DNA from: Anaerovibrio sp. RM50
GTDB lineage: Bacteria; Bacillota; Negativicutes; Selenomonadales; Selenomonadaceae
Direction of reading: 5' to 3'
Assembly: GCF_000622005.1 (NCBI RefSeq)
Contig: NZ_JHWV01000005.1
Span: 1 to 64,000 of the forward strand
DNA length: 64,000 bases
Below are positions 28,188 to 37,514 of the stretch, piece by piece (positions within the stretch are counted from its first letter, which is position 1; the number at the start of each line of letters is the position of its first letter). The notes under the pieces are model-generated. The model worked only from the letters and a program-made list of their open reading frames with translations, searched no databases and was not told the origin of the DNA. The translations under genes and the position numbers were made by a program.

Positions 28188-30617
28188 GTGGAATTCGGCG
28201 AAGGTAAGATTTTACCTGTAAATCTGGAGCAGGAGATGCGTAATTCTTATATTGATTACGCCATGAGTGTTATTGTTTCCAGAGCAATCCCAGATGTTCG
28301 TGACGGTCTGAAGCCTGTACACAGACGTATTCTTTACGCCATGCAGGAAGCCGGCATGACCCCTGGCAAACCATATAAAAAATCCGCACGTATTGTTGGC
28401 GAAGTATTGGGTAAATATCACCCACATGGTGACAGCTCCGTATACGATGCCATTGTCCGCATGGCCCAGGATTTCTCCATGCGTTATCTGTTGGCTGATG
28501 GTCACGGCAACTTCGGTTCCGTGGACGGTGACCCTGCTGCAGCAATGCGTTATACTGAGGTTCGTATGTCAAGAATCTCCGAGCTTATGCTCCAGGATAT
28601 TGACAAGGAAACCGTTGATTTTACTCCTAACTACGATGAGTCACTGAAGGAGCCAACTGTACTGCCATCCAAGTTCCCTGAGCTTTTGGTAAATGGTACT
28701 TCCGGTATTGCCGTTGGTATGGCCACCAACATTCCTCCTCATAACATGAATGAGGTTATTGATGGTGTGCTGATGCTTATTGATAATCCTGATGCCACCG
28801 CTGAGGAGCTTATGACCGTTATTAAGGGTCCTGACTTCCCAACCGGCGGTCTCATTATGGGGACTTCCGGCATCAAGAGTGCTTATACCACAGGCCGCGG
28901 CCAGATTAAGATGCGTGCCAAGGCCAATATTGATACCATGTCCAATGGCAAGCCACGTATTATTGTAACTGAGCTGCCATATCAGGTGAACAAGGCCCGC
29001 CTTATTGAAAAGATTGCCGAGCTGGTCCGCGACAAGCAGATTGAGGGCATTACGGACCTTAGGGATGAGTCTGACCGCAGCGGTATGCGCATTGTTATGG
29101 AGCTCCGCAAGGATATTAATCCTGACATTATGCTGAACCAGCTTTATAAGCACACCCAGATGCAGGAAACCTTCGGCGTTATTATGTTGGCTCTGGTGGA
29201 AAACCAGCCAAAGGTGCTGACCTTAAAGCAGGTTCTCCATTATTATATCAAGCATCAGGAAGATGTTATTACCAGACGTACCCGCTTCGAGCTGGCCAAG
29301 GCAGAGGCAAGAGCCCACATTTTGGAGGGCTTGAATATTGCTCTTGACCACATTGATGCTGTAATTACAACTATCCGTGAGTCCCGTACTGCTGATATTG
29401 CCCGTACTGCCCTCATGGAAGGCTTCAGCCTCAGTGAAAAGCAGGCCCAGGCCATCCTTGATTTGAGACTTCAACGCCTCACCGGTCTGGAGCGTGAAAA
29501 AATTGAGGAAGAATACCAGGAGATCTTAAAGAGAATTGAATGGTTGAAGTCTGTACTGGCTGATGAGTGGAAGATCATGGAAATCATCAAGGAGGAGCTC
29601 ACCGAGGTTAAGCGCAAGTTCGGTGATGAGCGTCGTACAAATATTACCCACGATATGAGTGAGATTGATATTGAGGACATGATTGCCGACGATGATGTGG
29701 TTATTTCCATTACCCACAGAAATTACATCAAGCGCATCAAGCTTGATACCTATAGAAGACAGAACCGTGGCGGCACAGGTGTAAATGGTATGCCTACCAA
29801 GGAGGACGATTTCGTGGAAAATCTCCTCATTACCACCAACCACCACACAATTCTGTTCTATACCAACAAGGGTCGTGTATATTACCTCAAGGCTTATCAG
29901 ATTGCAGAGGCCAGCCGTACCGCCAAGGGTACAGCTCTTATCAATCTGCTGAAGCTGGATAAGGATGAGAAGGTAAGTGCCGTTATTCAGGTAAGGGATT
30001 ATGATCCTGACAAGTACCTCTTTATGGCCACCAAGATGGGTGTAGTAAAGCGTGTAAGCCTGTCTGACTTCAATACCTCCCGCAAGATTGGCGTTATTGC
30101 CATCAGCCTCCAGGAGGATGATGAGCTCATCGGCGTTAAGATTACCAATGGCCAGCAGAAGATTATGCTGGGTACCAGAAATGGTATGGCCATTGCCTTT
30201 GACGAGGAGCAGGTTCGAGTTATGGGACGCGTAGCCAGAGGCGTAAAGGGTATCAGACTTACCCCTGGTGACGAGGTTGTGGCTATGGACAGCCTGAAGG
30301 AAGGTGCCGACGTACTCACCATTACCGAATGTGGTCTTGGCAAGCGCACCACCATTGATCAGTACACTGTTCAGAACCGTGGCGGCAAGGGCCTCATTAA
30401 CCTTAAGGTTACTGAAAAGACCGGCAAGGTAATTGGTATGGCTGTGGTTCACGAAGATCATGAGCTGCTTCTCATTACTGAGGGCGGTGTGGTTCTGAGA
30501 ACCTCCATCAGCGGTATCAGCCAGATCGGCCGCAATACCCAGGGCGTTATCATCATGAAGCCAAGTGAAGGAGACAAGGTTTCCTCTATGGCAACACTGC
30601 TTCAGAAAAACGACTGA
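28188..30617 (+). CDS. gyrA: DNA gyrase subunit A
   Basis: An 809-residue GyrA. The breakage-reunion domain has the active-site Tyr in [11 protein letters not shown] (about 124) and the quinolone region [17 protein letters not shown], which keeps Ser and Asp at the usual resistance positions, so it looks quinolone-sensitive at these sites. The C-terminal beta-pinwheel contains the GyrA box QNRGGTG near 524. Start is GTG at 28188 behind GAGGTGA. It is separated from gyrB by htpX, the kinase-like gene and ppx rather than adjacent. Confidence 0.98.
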   Translation: MEFGEGKILPVNLEQEMRNSYIDYAMSVIVSRAIPDVRDGLKPVHRRILYAMQEAGMTPGKPYKKSARIVGEVLGKYHPHGDSSVYDAIVRMAQDFSMRYLLADGHGNFGSVDGDPAAAMRYTEVRMSRISELMLQDIDKETVDFTPNYDESLKEPTVLPSKFPELLVNGTSGIAVGMATNIPPHNMNEVIDGVLMLIDNPDATAEELMTVIKGPDFPTGGLIMGTSGIKSAYTTGRGQIKMRAKANIDTMSNGKPRIIVTELPYQVNKARLIEKIAELVRDKQIEGITDLRDESDRSGMRIVMELRKDINPDIMLNQLYKHTQMQETFGVIMLALVENQPKVLTLKQVLHYYIKHQEDVITRRTRFELAKAEARAHILEGLNIALDHIDAVITTIRESRTADIARTALMEGFSLSEKQAQAILDLRLQRLTGLEREKIEEEYQEILKRIEWLKSVLADEWKIMEIIKEELTEVKRKFGDERRTNITHDMSEIDIEDMIADDDVVISITHRNYIKRIKLDTYRRQNRGGTGVNGMPTKEDDFVENLLITTNHHTILFYTNKGRVYYLKAYQIAEASRTAKGTALINLLKLDKDEKVSAVIQVRDYDPDKYLFMATKMGVVKRVSLSDFNTSRKIGVIAISLQEDDELIGVKITNGQQKIMLGTRNGMAIAFDEEQVRVMGRVARGVKGIRLTPGDEVVAMDSLKEGADVLTITECGLGKRTTIDQYTVQNRGGKGLINLKVTEKTGKVIGMAVVHEDHELLLITEGGVVLRTSISGISQIGRNTQGVIIMKPSEGDKVSSMATLLQKND

Positions 30618-30630
30618 TAAAAAAATTAGG

Positions 30631-30648
30631 GACTGCTTAAAAGCAGTC
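30631..30648 (+). terminator. Short terminator after gyrA
   Basis: GACTGCTT / AAGCAGTC stem directly after the gyrA stop codon, not followed by a T-run. Confidence 0.4.
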
Positions 30649-30659
30649 AAAAACAACAA

Positions 30660-30706
30660 AAAGGCTATGACCAGGTGTCTGATATAATACCAACAGGTCA
30701 TAGCCT
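30660..30706. terminator. Bidirectional terminator hairpin, repeat family copy A
   Basis: AAGGCTATGACC / GGTCATAGCCTT stem between convergent gyrA and cdd. The whole 47-bp unit recurs in inverted orientation at 34368-34414 with only a few differences. Confidence 0.75.
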
Positions 30707-30749
30707 TATTTTACGTTCAATATATCATTCTTTCCCTATATTAATTAAC

Positions 30750-31199
30750 TTACTCCAGCTCGTCAAATACGCTGAAGTGGGACTCATAGCGCTCCTTAAC
30801 ATGGTTAATACCCATGTATTTAACAAATGGTGCCAGTTCATCAAGCTTCATTACACGGACTTCACCCTCCAGATTGGCCATAACAACCTCAGGAATTTCA
30901 AACTCTGCCATAACCTGGAGACAGCCACCGCATGGCACAAATGGATTTTCCGTATCGGCTACCACTGCAACAGCATCAAATTCACGCTTGCCATCGGCAA
31001 TTGCCTTATATACAGCTGCGCGCTCAGCACATACGGACAAACTGCTGGAGCCGTTTTCCACGTTGCAGGCTCCGTACAAGGTACCGTCAGATGCCAAAAT
31101 GCAGGCACCAACTTTAATGTTTGAATAAGGGCTGTAGGCTTTCTGGCGGGCATCCTTGGCCATCTTAATCATAGTGTCGCAGATATCTTCATTTAACAT
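30750..31199 (-). CDS. cdd: Cytidine deaminase
   Basis: A 149-residue zinc enzyme converting (deoxy)cytidine to (deoxy)uridine in pyrimidine salvage. Catalytic CAERAA at about 56-61 and zinc PCGGC at about 89-93 are complete, with NVENGSSSLSVC before them. The C-terminal 20 residues after the core are slightly longer than in B. subtilis Cdd (136). Monocistronic, convergent with gyrA. Confidence 0.95.
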   Translation of the reverse strand: MLNEDICDTMIKMAKDARQKAYSPYSNIKVGACILASDGTLYGACNVENGSSSLSVCAERAAVYKAIADGKREFDAVAVVADTENPFVPCGGCLQVMAEFEIPEVVMANLEGEVRVMKLDELAPFVKYMGINHVKERYESHFSVFDELE

Positions 31200-31318
31200 A
31201 TTTCTTGGCTCCTTTGCTTAATATTTCACAAATGTAATAATACCGATACTACTTAGATATATTTTATTCTATAAGAATAATTTTATCAATTCATTTTTTC
31301 AAAGCCCAAAAGCCCTGT

Positions 31319-31383
31319 TTATACACAATTTCCACAGGTTATCCACAATTATTAACAACTATCCACGCAATAAATGTGCATAA
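31319..31383. other. DnaA-box cluster upstream of the TPR gene
   Basis: Five box-like 9-mers in 65 bp: TTATACACA (31319), perfect TTATCCACA (31339), TTATTAACA (31349), CTATCCACG (31359), TGTGCATAA (31375). The cluster lies about 100 bp before a secreted TPR gene. Confidence 0.65.
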
Positions 31384-31480
31384 CTTAAATATTCGTGTAA
31401 CACTTAGGTAGCTTAAGGTATATAAATAATATAACGATATGTTCACAATAAAAATAATAAAGAAAATGGAGGTGCCGAAA

Positions 31481-32734
31481 ATGAATAGACTAAACACACT
31501 AAAGAAAAATATATTAATCATTGGAATAATCCTATTATTGCCATTATTTCTTTCCACCTCAGCATTTGCAGAAAGGCATCAGGTAGAAGGTGATGGCTCC
31601 TACTTCCTGATAAACAATGAGCTTGAAGATGAAGCACTTGCCAAAGAACGTGCCAAGTATGAGGCCTTGCAAATTGCCAGCGAACAGGCTGCTATTTTTG
31701 TTGACACTTCATCAGAATTGTATTTTGATCAGCTGACCTTTTCTGAATTACATAGCTATGCTGCCAGCGTAATAAAAGTTCAGGGATTGCCACAATTTAC
31801 CAGTTCAACCAGAGGAAATGGTACCATGTATTATTGCCATCTGACTGCTGTGGTAGACACCAACGACTTTAAGCATACCTCTCTTGAGTCTGTACAGAAA
31901 AGCTGTCGACAAAGGGATGAACGTAACCGTCTGATACGTGAAATGGATGAATTGAAGCATAAATATGCCCGGGCCTACAGTGAAATAGAAAAACAGAATA
32001 TTCGCTTCCGCATGAAGCAGCTACGGGACAAATTTATGAGAAATGAGTCAAATACTTCATCTACATACAATACGGCAATGGCAAAGCTGGCATATAATGA
32101 TGGCCTTGATTATGATAATAACAAGGATTATTCCAACGCCATTGAATGCTATCAAAAGGCCCTTAGCTATGATCCTCGGTATGTCAAGGCATATAACAAC
32201 CTAGGAATAATTTATGAAGATGTATTGATGAACTATGAAAAGGCCCGTGAATGTTTTGAGACCTCTGTACAGATAGACCCTTCCTACGATTATGGATATT
32301 GTAATCTGGGTATCCTTTATAATGATATATACCATGATTATGATAAGGCCATGGAAAACTACAATAGGGTTCTTCGCCTGAATCCTGAATTTCCTGGTAT
32401 AAATAGATATATAGCCAGAACCTATCTGGCCATGGAGCAATATGAGGATGCCTTAAGCAATGTACAGAAGGAAATGTCTAATAATAAACCGAAGAAACAC
32501 GACTATTGTTTATTAGGTGAAATATATCTGGCAACCGGTGAATACGAAAGGGCAATGGAAGCATTGGAAAAGGCAATCAGCATGGATAATGATTATGCAG
32601 AGGCCTATCTTTATCGGGGACTTACCTATGAACAAATGGGTAATAGTAGCCAGGCCCTTCAGGATATTGGCAAAGCCAAAGAACTTGACCCGAATAATGA
32701 AAAGGTCAGACAGCATTATAACCGCTTGAAATAA
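31481..32734 (+). CDS. Secreted TPR-repeat protein
   Basis: A 417-residue exported protein. Signal peptide at about 1-28 (NILIIGIILLLPLFLSTSAF, then A-E). Residues 30-130 resemble the FlgT/LPP20-like domain of many Gram-negative periplasmic proteins (ALAKERAKYEALQIASEQAA ... SAASVIKVQG). A coiled-coil-prone charged segment at about 140-190 is followed by six or so TPR units (DYSNAIECYQKALSYDPRY, DYDKAMENYNRVLRLNPEF, EYERAMEALEKAISMDNDY). Probably a periplasmic or outer-membrane scaffold; the partner is unknown. Start ATG 31481 behind GGAGGTG. Flanked on both sides by DnaA-box clusters. Confidence 0.85.
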   Translation: MNRLNTLKKNILIIGIILLLPLFLSTSAFAERHQVEGDGSYFLINNELEDEALAKERAKYEALQIASEQAAIFVDTSSELYFDQLTFSELHSYAASVIKVQGLPQFTSSTRGNGTMYYCHLTAVVDTNDFKHTSLESVQKSCRQRDERNRLIREMDELKHKYARAYSEIEKQNIRFRMKQLRDKFMRNESNTSSTYNTAMAKLAYNDGLDYDNNKDYSNAIECYQKALSYDPRYVKAYNNLGIIYEDVLMNYEKARECFETSVQIDPSYDYGYCNLGILYNDIYHDYDKAMENYNRVLRLNPEFPGINRYIARTYLAMEQYEDALSNVQKEMSNNKPKKHDYCLLGEIYLATGEYERAMEALEKAISMDNDYAEAYLYRGLTYEQMGNSSQALQDIGKAKELDPNNEKVRQHYNRLK

Positions 32735-32953
32735 TTATCCACAAATATTAACGTTTATGCACATAATATGTGTTCTGTTTTTGTGGATAAAGTGGATAAC
32801 TTTGTGTATAACTCAATATATAGTGGATTTTTTCATCCAAAACACAATATATAGGGCAATTTTTTCAAAAATATCCAATTAAACTTGTGGATATTTTACA
32901 TTTCCTTTTCATGTTTAAAAATTATACTTAAAATAATTGAAATATTATCCACA
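32735..32953. other. DnaA-box cluster between TPR gene and LCP gene
   Basis: Seven boxes in 219 bp: perfect TTATCCACA at 32735 and 32945 and TGTGGATAA at 32782, and near matches TTATGCACA (32755), AGTGGATAA (32791), TGTGTATAA (32803), TGTGGATAT (32886). It fills most of a 317-bp gap without a gene; the rest is A/T-rich and includes the LCP leader. Confidence 0.75.
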
Positions 32954-33051
32954 ATTAGTTGCATTAGTCATGTGAAAATCTTATAATGTCTAGGCAGTTT
33001 AATTTTTTTGAAACCAATTCTTTCATATAAAAATAAAAGGAAGCGAAATAA

Positions 33052-34317
33052 TTGCAAAACAATAAATACAATGAGCAGCCGCCTATATATCGTTCCAAGC
33101 GGCGCAAGAAAAAGAAAAGTAATTTCTGGCCAATGTTCCTGCTTTTATGTGCCTTTGCTATAGCGGCAGTGGCAGGAGCCCTCTTTGCCTCGTCTTATCT
33201 CTTTGATAAGCCTGCCAAGCCGGAAAAGACAAATCTTATGACGGCCAAGGACAAAATCGTTGTTATGATTATGGGTGTGGATGAACGTGAAGGTGATGTG
33301 GGCCGGTCTGATACCCTTATGGTGGCCACATTGGACCCTAAGAAGAAGAAAGCTGCTCTTTTATCAATTCCCCGTGATACCCGTGTTAAAATCAAGGGCT
33401 ACGGCTTTGATAAAATCAACTCAGCTTACGCCTATGGTGGCTACGAGCTGACCCAGGACACTGTGGAGGACCTGATTGGCGTCCATCTGGAGCACCATAT
33501 TCTAATTAATATAAAATCCTTCAAGAAGATAATCGACGCTATTGGTGGCGTGGATATAAACGTGGAAAAGCGAATGTACTACGAGGATGTATGGGATGAC
33601 GACGGTGGTCTGCTTATTGACCTTCAGCCTGGTCTCCAGCACATGGATGGCGACACAGCCATTACCTACGTGCGCTACCGTGATGAGGAGGGGGATATTG
33701 GCCGTATCAGACGCCAGCAGAAGTTTATGCAGGCGGTTATGGACCAGATAACATCACCTGCCATCATTCCACGTATTCCGTCCATTATTAAGGAAGTAAT
33801 TGACTCTGTGGAGACTGACCTTTCCATGAAGCAGCTTATTGAATTTGCCACATCCCTTAAGGATGCACAAAGAGCAGGTCTCCAAGCGGAGATGCTGCCA
33901 GGCAAGCCTATGTACATAGACGAGGTAAGCTATTGGATTCCTGATCTTGGCAAGCTGAGAACAACAGTGGCTAATACTCTTGACTGTACTCTGGATAAGA
34001 CACTGAGGGATGATCTGGCAGAGGATACCCGTGAATATGAGGAATCCATTCCTGATAATGCCCGTGAGCTTAACGCCGAGGAAGCAAGGGAAATTTACCG
34101 TCATGAAAACACCGAGGATATGGAACGGGCTAAGCAAATTACCAAGAAGGAGTCTACAGACGAAAAGCTGAGAAAGGACCCTTACGAGAAAAAGGAAGAG
34201 ACCCCGGCAAAGAAGGAAATTGAGCCTGAGCCACAGCCGGCAAGGGACAACAATCCTAAGCCAAGGGGACCTGCCCCATCTCCTACAGTACCAAGTGCAG
34301 GAAAAACTGCTAACTGA
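33052..34317 (+). CDS. LytR-CpsA-Psr (LCP) family glycopolymer transferase
   Basis: A 421-residue LCP protein. A basic cytoplasmic N-terminus (RSKRRKKKKSNF) and one membrane helix at about 26-49 anchor it; the LCP domain at about 65-235 has DEREGDVGRSDTLMVATLDP, LSIPRDTRV and YVRYRDEEGDIGRIRRQQ, which bind the polyprenyl-phosphate sugar substrate. The family ligates glycopolymers to peptidoglycan. The last 130 residues are a charged, Pro/Lys/Glu-rich tail ending PSPTVPSAGKTAN. Start TTG at 33052 with AAAGGAAG upstream. A role in capsule-like or secondary polymer attachment is likely in a diderm Firmicute. Confidence 0.93.
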   Translation: MQNNKYNEQPPIYRSKRRKKKKSNFWPMFLLLCAFAIAAVAGALFASSYLFDKPAKPEKTNLMTAKDKIVVMIMGVDEREGDVGRSDTLMVATLDPKKKKAALLSIPRDTRVKIKGYGFDKINSAYAYGGYELTQDTVEDLIGVHLEHHILINIKSFKKIIDAIGGVDINVEKRMYYEDVWDDDGGLLIDLQPGLQHMDGDTAITYVRYRDEEGDIGRIRRQQKFMQAVMDQITSPAIIPRIPSIIKEVIDSVETDLSMKQLIEFATSLKDAQRAGLQAEMLPGKPMYIDEVSYWIPDLGKLRTTVANTLDCTLDKTLRDDLAEDTREYEESIPDNARELNAEEAREIYRHENTEDMERAKQITKKESTDEKLRKDPYEKKEETPAKKEIEPEPQPARDNNPKPRGPAPSPTVPSAGKTAN

Positions 34318-34367
34318 TATGAATTGATGATTTACCTAAGTAAAGTGGCGTAAATATTGATATTAAT

Positions 34368-34414
34368 AAGGCTATGATCTGTTGGTATTATATTAGATAC
34401 CCGGTCATAGCCTT
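34368..34414. terminator. Terminator hairpin, repeat family copy B
   Basis: AAGGCTATGAT / GTCATAGCCTT stem with T5 tail after the LCP gene. Inverted near-copy of 30660-30706. Confidence 0.75.
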
Positions 34415-34524
34415 TTTATATTTCTTATAATTATAATTTTGCTAAACTATATTAATTAATTATAATAAAAATATTGAAATAATTAATAAAATTTACTAAA
34501 ATAAAAATAGTGATTTTAATGTAT

Positions 34525-34561
34525 AAGGAATATATTTCTTATATTCCTTGAAAGGAATATA
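34525..34561. promoter_or_regulatory. Operator of the HigBA-type locus
   Basis: Half-sites AAGGAATATA at 34525-34534 and 34552-34561 and the inverted TATATTCCTT at 34540-34549, ending 2 bp before the toxin start codon. Such alternating half-sites suit the dimeric HTH antitoxin. Confidence 0.65.
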
Positions 34562-34563
34562 TT

Positions 34564-34923
34564 ATGTTTGATATAATTCATTATGAGAAAGCAAATAGCG
34601 AAAAACCTGTTGATGAATTTCTTATGTCCCTGGATATAAAGATGAGGGTAAAGGTGCTTCGTAATATTGGCCATTTAAAGCTTAATGGATATAAATTGAG
34701 AGAGCCATTATCTTCTCCATTAAGAGATGGTATATTTGAATTACGTACACAAACGGCTGGTAATATCACCAGAATATTATTTTTTTTCTATACAGGAAAT
34801 AAAATTGTTTTAACCCATGGATTTATAAAAAAAACCCCTAAAACACCACAGTCGGAAATAGAGCGGGCATTAAGATATAAAAATGACTATATTACAAGAA
34901 AGGAGTCTGAGTCCCATGGATGA
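34564..34923 (+). CDS. Type II toxin, RelE/HigB (Gp49-like) family
   Basis: A 119-residue toxin of the phage-derived Gp49-like/HigB group. Features seen are FLMSLDIKMRVKVLRNIGHLKLNG, KLREPLSSPLRDGIFELRTQ and ITRILFFFYTGNKIVLTHGFIKKTPKTP, the last being the family core. These proteins are ribosome-dependent mRNA interferases. The antitoxin gene overlaps the toxin end by 8 bp, with the toxin first, the usual higBA order. Start ATG 34564 behind GAAAGGA within the operator. Confidence 0.9.
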   Translation: MFDIIHYEKANSEKPVDEFLMSLDIKMRVKVLRNIGHLKLNGYKLREPLSSPLRDGIFELRTQTAGNITRILFFFYTGNKIVLTHGFIKKTPKTPQSEIERALRYKNDYITRKESESHG

Positions 34924-35188
34924 TTATGAGCGGTTTTTAAATGAACAACTAAAAGATCCGGAATTTAAAAAGGAATGGGACGCCAGTCAGCTTGAGTTTG
35001 AAATTACTGAGATGATTATTGCTGCCCGTCATGAGCAAAACCTTTCTCAGAAAGAATTAGCGGCTAAATCTGGTATTAGGCAATCCAATATAAGTCGTAT
35101 TGAAAATGGACAGTGTGTCCCTAATCTTAATACTCTGCAAAGAATTGCTGCCGGGCTAGGAAAAAAAGTTCAAATACAATTTGTGTAA
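34916..35188 (+). CDS. HigA-type antitoxin, XRE helix-turn-helix
   Basis: A 90-residue antitoxin. The HTH at about 40-66 (QNLSQKELAAKSGIRQSNISRIENG) is of the XRE type; the N-terminal 35 residues probably contact the toxin. Start at 34916 is chosen because AGGAG lies upstream and the family begins near MDDYERFL; an earlier in-frame ATG at 34883 lies fully inside the toxin gene. It likely binds the half-sites at 34525-34561 to repress the pair. Confidence 0.9.
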   Translation: MDDYERFLNEQLKDPEFKKEWDASQLEFEITEMIIAARHEQNLSQKELAAKSGIRQSNISRIENGQCVPNLNTLQRIAAGLGKKVQIQFV

Positions 35189-35192
35189 GGAA

Positions 35193-35239
35193 AAATCAGG
35201 GTATAGGACGCGTTATTGCGGTTCCTATACCCTGATTTA
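35193..35239. terminator. Bidirectional terminator between antitoxin and yitT
   Basis: AAAATCAGGGTATAGGA / TCCTATACCCTGATTTAT stem with A-run and T-run on the two sides. Confidence 0.85.
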
Positions 35240-35242
35240 TTT

Positions 35243-36256
35243 TTAATGTATGGATTTTTTCTTGAAGCGGCCACCTACAATGTCGTGGACAGGATTAATG
35301 GTGATGAAGGCGTTTTCATCCTTGTCGATGGCTATTTCCTTAAGCTTGTCCACCTCCAGGCGGGTCACCACGCAATAAATAACCTTCTTTGGATCCCCGG
35401 TATATGCACCCATGCCCTTTATGAAGGTAACACCACGGCCCAGACGGTGCATAAGGGCATCTGCTATTTCATCGCTTTCCTCTGACACGATCATAACGGC
35501 ATAGGATTCGTCCAGCCCCTTAATAACCACATCAATCATCTTGGATATTACGAAGTATGCCACCAGTGAATACATGGCCTTGTCCCAGCCAAAGACAAAG
35601 CCTGCCGCTCCCAAAATAAAGACATTGAAGCCAAGTACAACCTCACCAACGGAGAAGGTAGTGCGTTTGTCCAGTATAATGGCCACGATTTCCGTACCAT
35701 CCAGGGAGCCGCTGTTTCTGATAATCAGCCCCACACCGATGCCCGCCACAATACCGCCAAAGATGGCGGCCAAAAAGTAGTCGTCCGTCACCTGGGGTAC
35801 CGGCTTAAAGTATTCTGTCCAGAATGACAACAGCAGGATAGAAACTATAGTTGATATGGAAAAGGTTTTGCCGATGTGTTTATACCCCAAATATAGGAAA
35901 GGAATATTAATGAGCACCAGATAAACACTGAAATTTATTGGTGTCAGGGCATCTGCCATAATGGATATACCCACCACACCACCATCAATAATATTGTTTG
36001 GAATAAGGAAGGTTTCCAGTCCCACGGCGTAAAGAAAAGCACCAAAGCACAGGATGAAAAATTTCTTTACATAGCTGCCAAGGGTTTTCTTTTTCCGAAC
36101 AAATTCCTTTTTCGCCTGCAAATCAACTATTGTGGCGTTTTCGGACTTTTCCTCCGTGACCGGTTTCTCCGTCTCATTTGATGTCTCTGAAATTTTGTTA
36201 ACTTTTTTCGCCTCTATATCATTTATTTCAATAGGTTCATTTTGGGTATCATTCAT
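35243..36256 (-). CDS. YitT family membrane protein
   Basis: A 337-residue YitT (DUF161 plus C-terminal DUF2179). A 60-residue polar, Glu/Lys-rich cytoplasmic N-terminus is unusual for the family, which typically starts close to the first helix. Five or six membrane helices follow at about 65-230, with PNNIIDGGVVGIS and GIGVGLIIRNSGSLDGTEI conserved, then a soluble DUF2179 domain (YAVMIVSEESDEIADALMHR). Function is not settled; transport of a small metabolite is often supposed. Start ATG 36256 with AGAGGTGA. Confidence 0.9.
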   Translation of the reverse strand: MNDTQNEPIEINDIEAKKVNKISETSNETEKPVTEEKSENATIVDLQAKKEFVRKKKTLGSYVKKFFILCFGAFLYAVGLETFLIPNNIIDGGVVGISIMADALTPINFSVYLVLINIPFLYLGYKHIGKTFSISTIVSILLLSFWTEYFKPVPQVTDDYFLAAIFGGIVAGIGVGLIIRNSGSLDGTEIVAIILDKRTTFSVGEVVLGFNVFILGAAGFVFGWDKAMYSLVAYFVISKMIDVVIKGLDESYAVMIVSEESDEIADALMHRLGRGVTFIKGMGAYTGDPKKVIYCVVTRLEVDKLKEIAIDKDENAFITINPVHDIVGGRFKKKSIH

Positions 36257-36474
36257 AAAAATTCACCTCTAATATTTAGAGTAGCACAAGAATACAGATG
36301 GCACAAGGTATTATTAAATGGGCAAGAAATTATGCAGACTATTTTTTGAAAAATTTTTCAGTAAATTAAAATTATTGCTTGATTTTTACATTTGTAACAT
36401 GGATAATGAAATTGTGTTTACAATTATGCGAAGGTTTTTTCTTGCATAATATATATTTAGGGGGAAATAGGGGT

Positions 36475-37413
36475 ATGGCTCGTGACAGGGACAAGCTATC
36501 CATTAACGTGGCCAAGCTGTATTACCGCTCGGAATACAGCCAGCAGCGGATAGCTGAGGAGCTGGGCATATCAAGGCCGTCGGTGTCAAGACTGCTGCAA
36601 TATGCCAAGGATAAGGGTTACGTTAAAATCCAGATTATGGACCCGGTGGAGGATATGTCCAACATGGAGCAGATGCTTGTGGAAAAGTATCATCTCCATG
36701 AGGTGCGTATAGCTTCCTCTACCATCAATGATGAGGATGAAATCAAGAAATACATCGGTATTAAGGCAGCGGAGTATCTTGATTCCATTGTACAGGACGG
36801 GGATATTATAGGTGTTGGTTGGGGGACCACCCTTTATGAAATGTCCTGCTCATTATTGCCAAGGACCCTGAAGGGGTCCCAGGTTGTGCAGCTGGAGGGG
36901 GGCGTTACCCATTCCAAGTGGCGCAACTACGCCAAGGATATTTTGGAGAATTTCTCCAATAATTACGGCACCATTGCCCAGTATCTGCCATTGCCCGTGG
37001 TTTTTGGCAGCCGTGAGGTAAAGGAAATGGTGGATCAGGACCGTCATATCAAGAGGGTACTGGAAATGGGGGCCCACGCCAATATTGCCGTCTTTGGTGT
37101 TGGTACAGTGCGGCCAAATGCCCTGTTCTTCCGTCTTGGCTACACGGATCAGGAGGAGCAGGCCAGAATTCAGCAGCTGGCTGTGGGAGATATTTGCTCC
37201 CGTTTCTTTGACGCAGACGGACGTATCTGCAACAAGGAGCTGGATGCCCGTACTGTTGGTATTAAGCTGGATGATCTTAAGTCCAAGGAGCACAGCATTA
37301 TGATTGGCGGCGGTGAGGCCAAGGTGCCTGCCATAAGGGCCGCCTTAAGGGGACATTATGCCAATGTGTTCATTACGGACCAGTTCACTGCCAAGGAACT
37401 GCTTAAGGATTAA
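36475..37413 (+). CDS. SorC/DeoR-type transcriptional regulator
   Basis: A 312-residue SorC family regulator. N-terminal HTH at about 18-45 (EYSQQRIAEELGISRPSVSRLLQYAKDKGYV) and a C-terminal sugar-phosphate-binding domain with GVGWGTTLYEMS near 122 and the conserved QLEGGV. Such proteins repress or activate sugar catabolism genes after binding a phosphorylated sugar; the neighbouring genes do not show which one. The start at 36475 behind AGGGG gives MARDRDKLSINVAKLYY, typical; a longer reading has no family support. Confidence 0.9.
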   Translation: MARDRDKLSINVAKLYYRSEYSQQRIAEELGISRPSVSRLLQYAKDKGYVKIQIMDPVEDMSNMEQMLVEKYHLHEVRIASSTINDEDEIKKYIGIKAAEYLDSIVQDGDIIGVGWGTTLYEMSCSLLPRTLKGSQVVQLEGGVTHSKWRNYAKDILENFSNNYGTIAQYLPLPVVFGSREVKEMVDQDRHIKRVLEMGAHANIAVFGVGTVRPNALFFRLGYTDQEEQARIQQLAVGDICSRFFDADGRICNKELDARTVGIKLDDLKSKEHSIMIGGGEAKVPAIRAALRGHYANVFITDQFTAKELLKD

Positions 37414-37434
37414 GAACTGAATATGTGAGAAGAA

Positions 37435-37484
37435 AAAACTCTTCCCGTAAGTCTCAAAGGCGAGACTATTTACGGGGAGAGTTT
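37435..37484. terminator. Terminator after the SorC gene
   Basis: AAAACTCTTCCCGTAA / TTACGGGGAGAGTTTT long stem between convergent genes. Confidence 0.85.
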
Positions 37485-37514
37485 TCGTTTTTGGAGGTTA
37501 TATGAATTATTTTC

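Noticed and set aside
31339-31557. Hydrophobic 72-codon antisense ORF over the TPR gene start
   Set aside because: Hydrophobicity is the mirror of the signal-peptide region and of A/T-rich DNA; no ribosome site and overlaps a DnaA-box cluster.
35216-35485. Plus-strand ORF after the antitoxin gene
   Set aside because: Shadow of the yitT 3' end and lies across the terminator.
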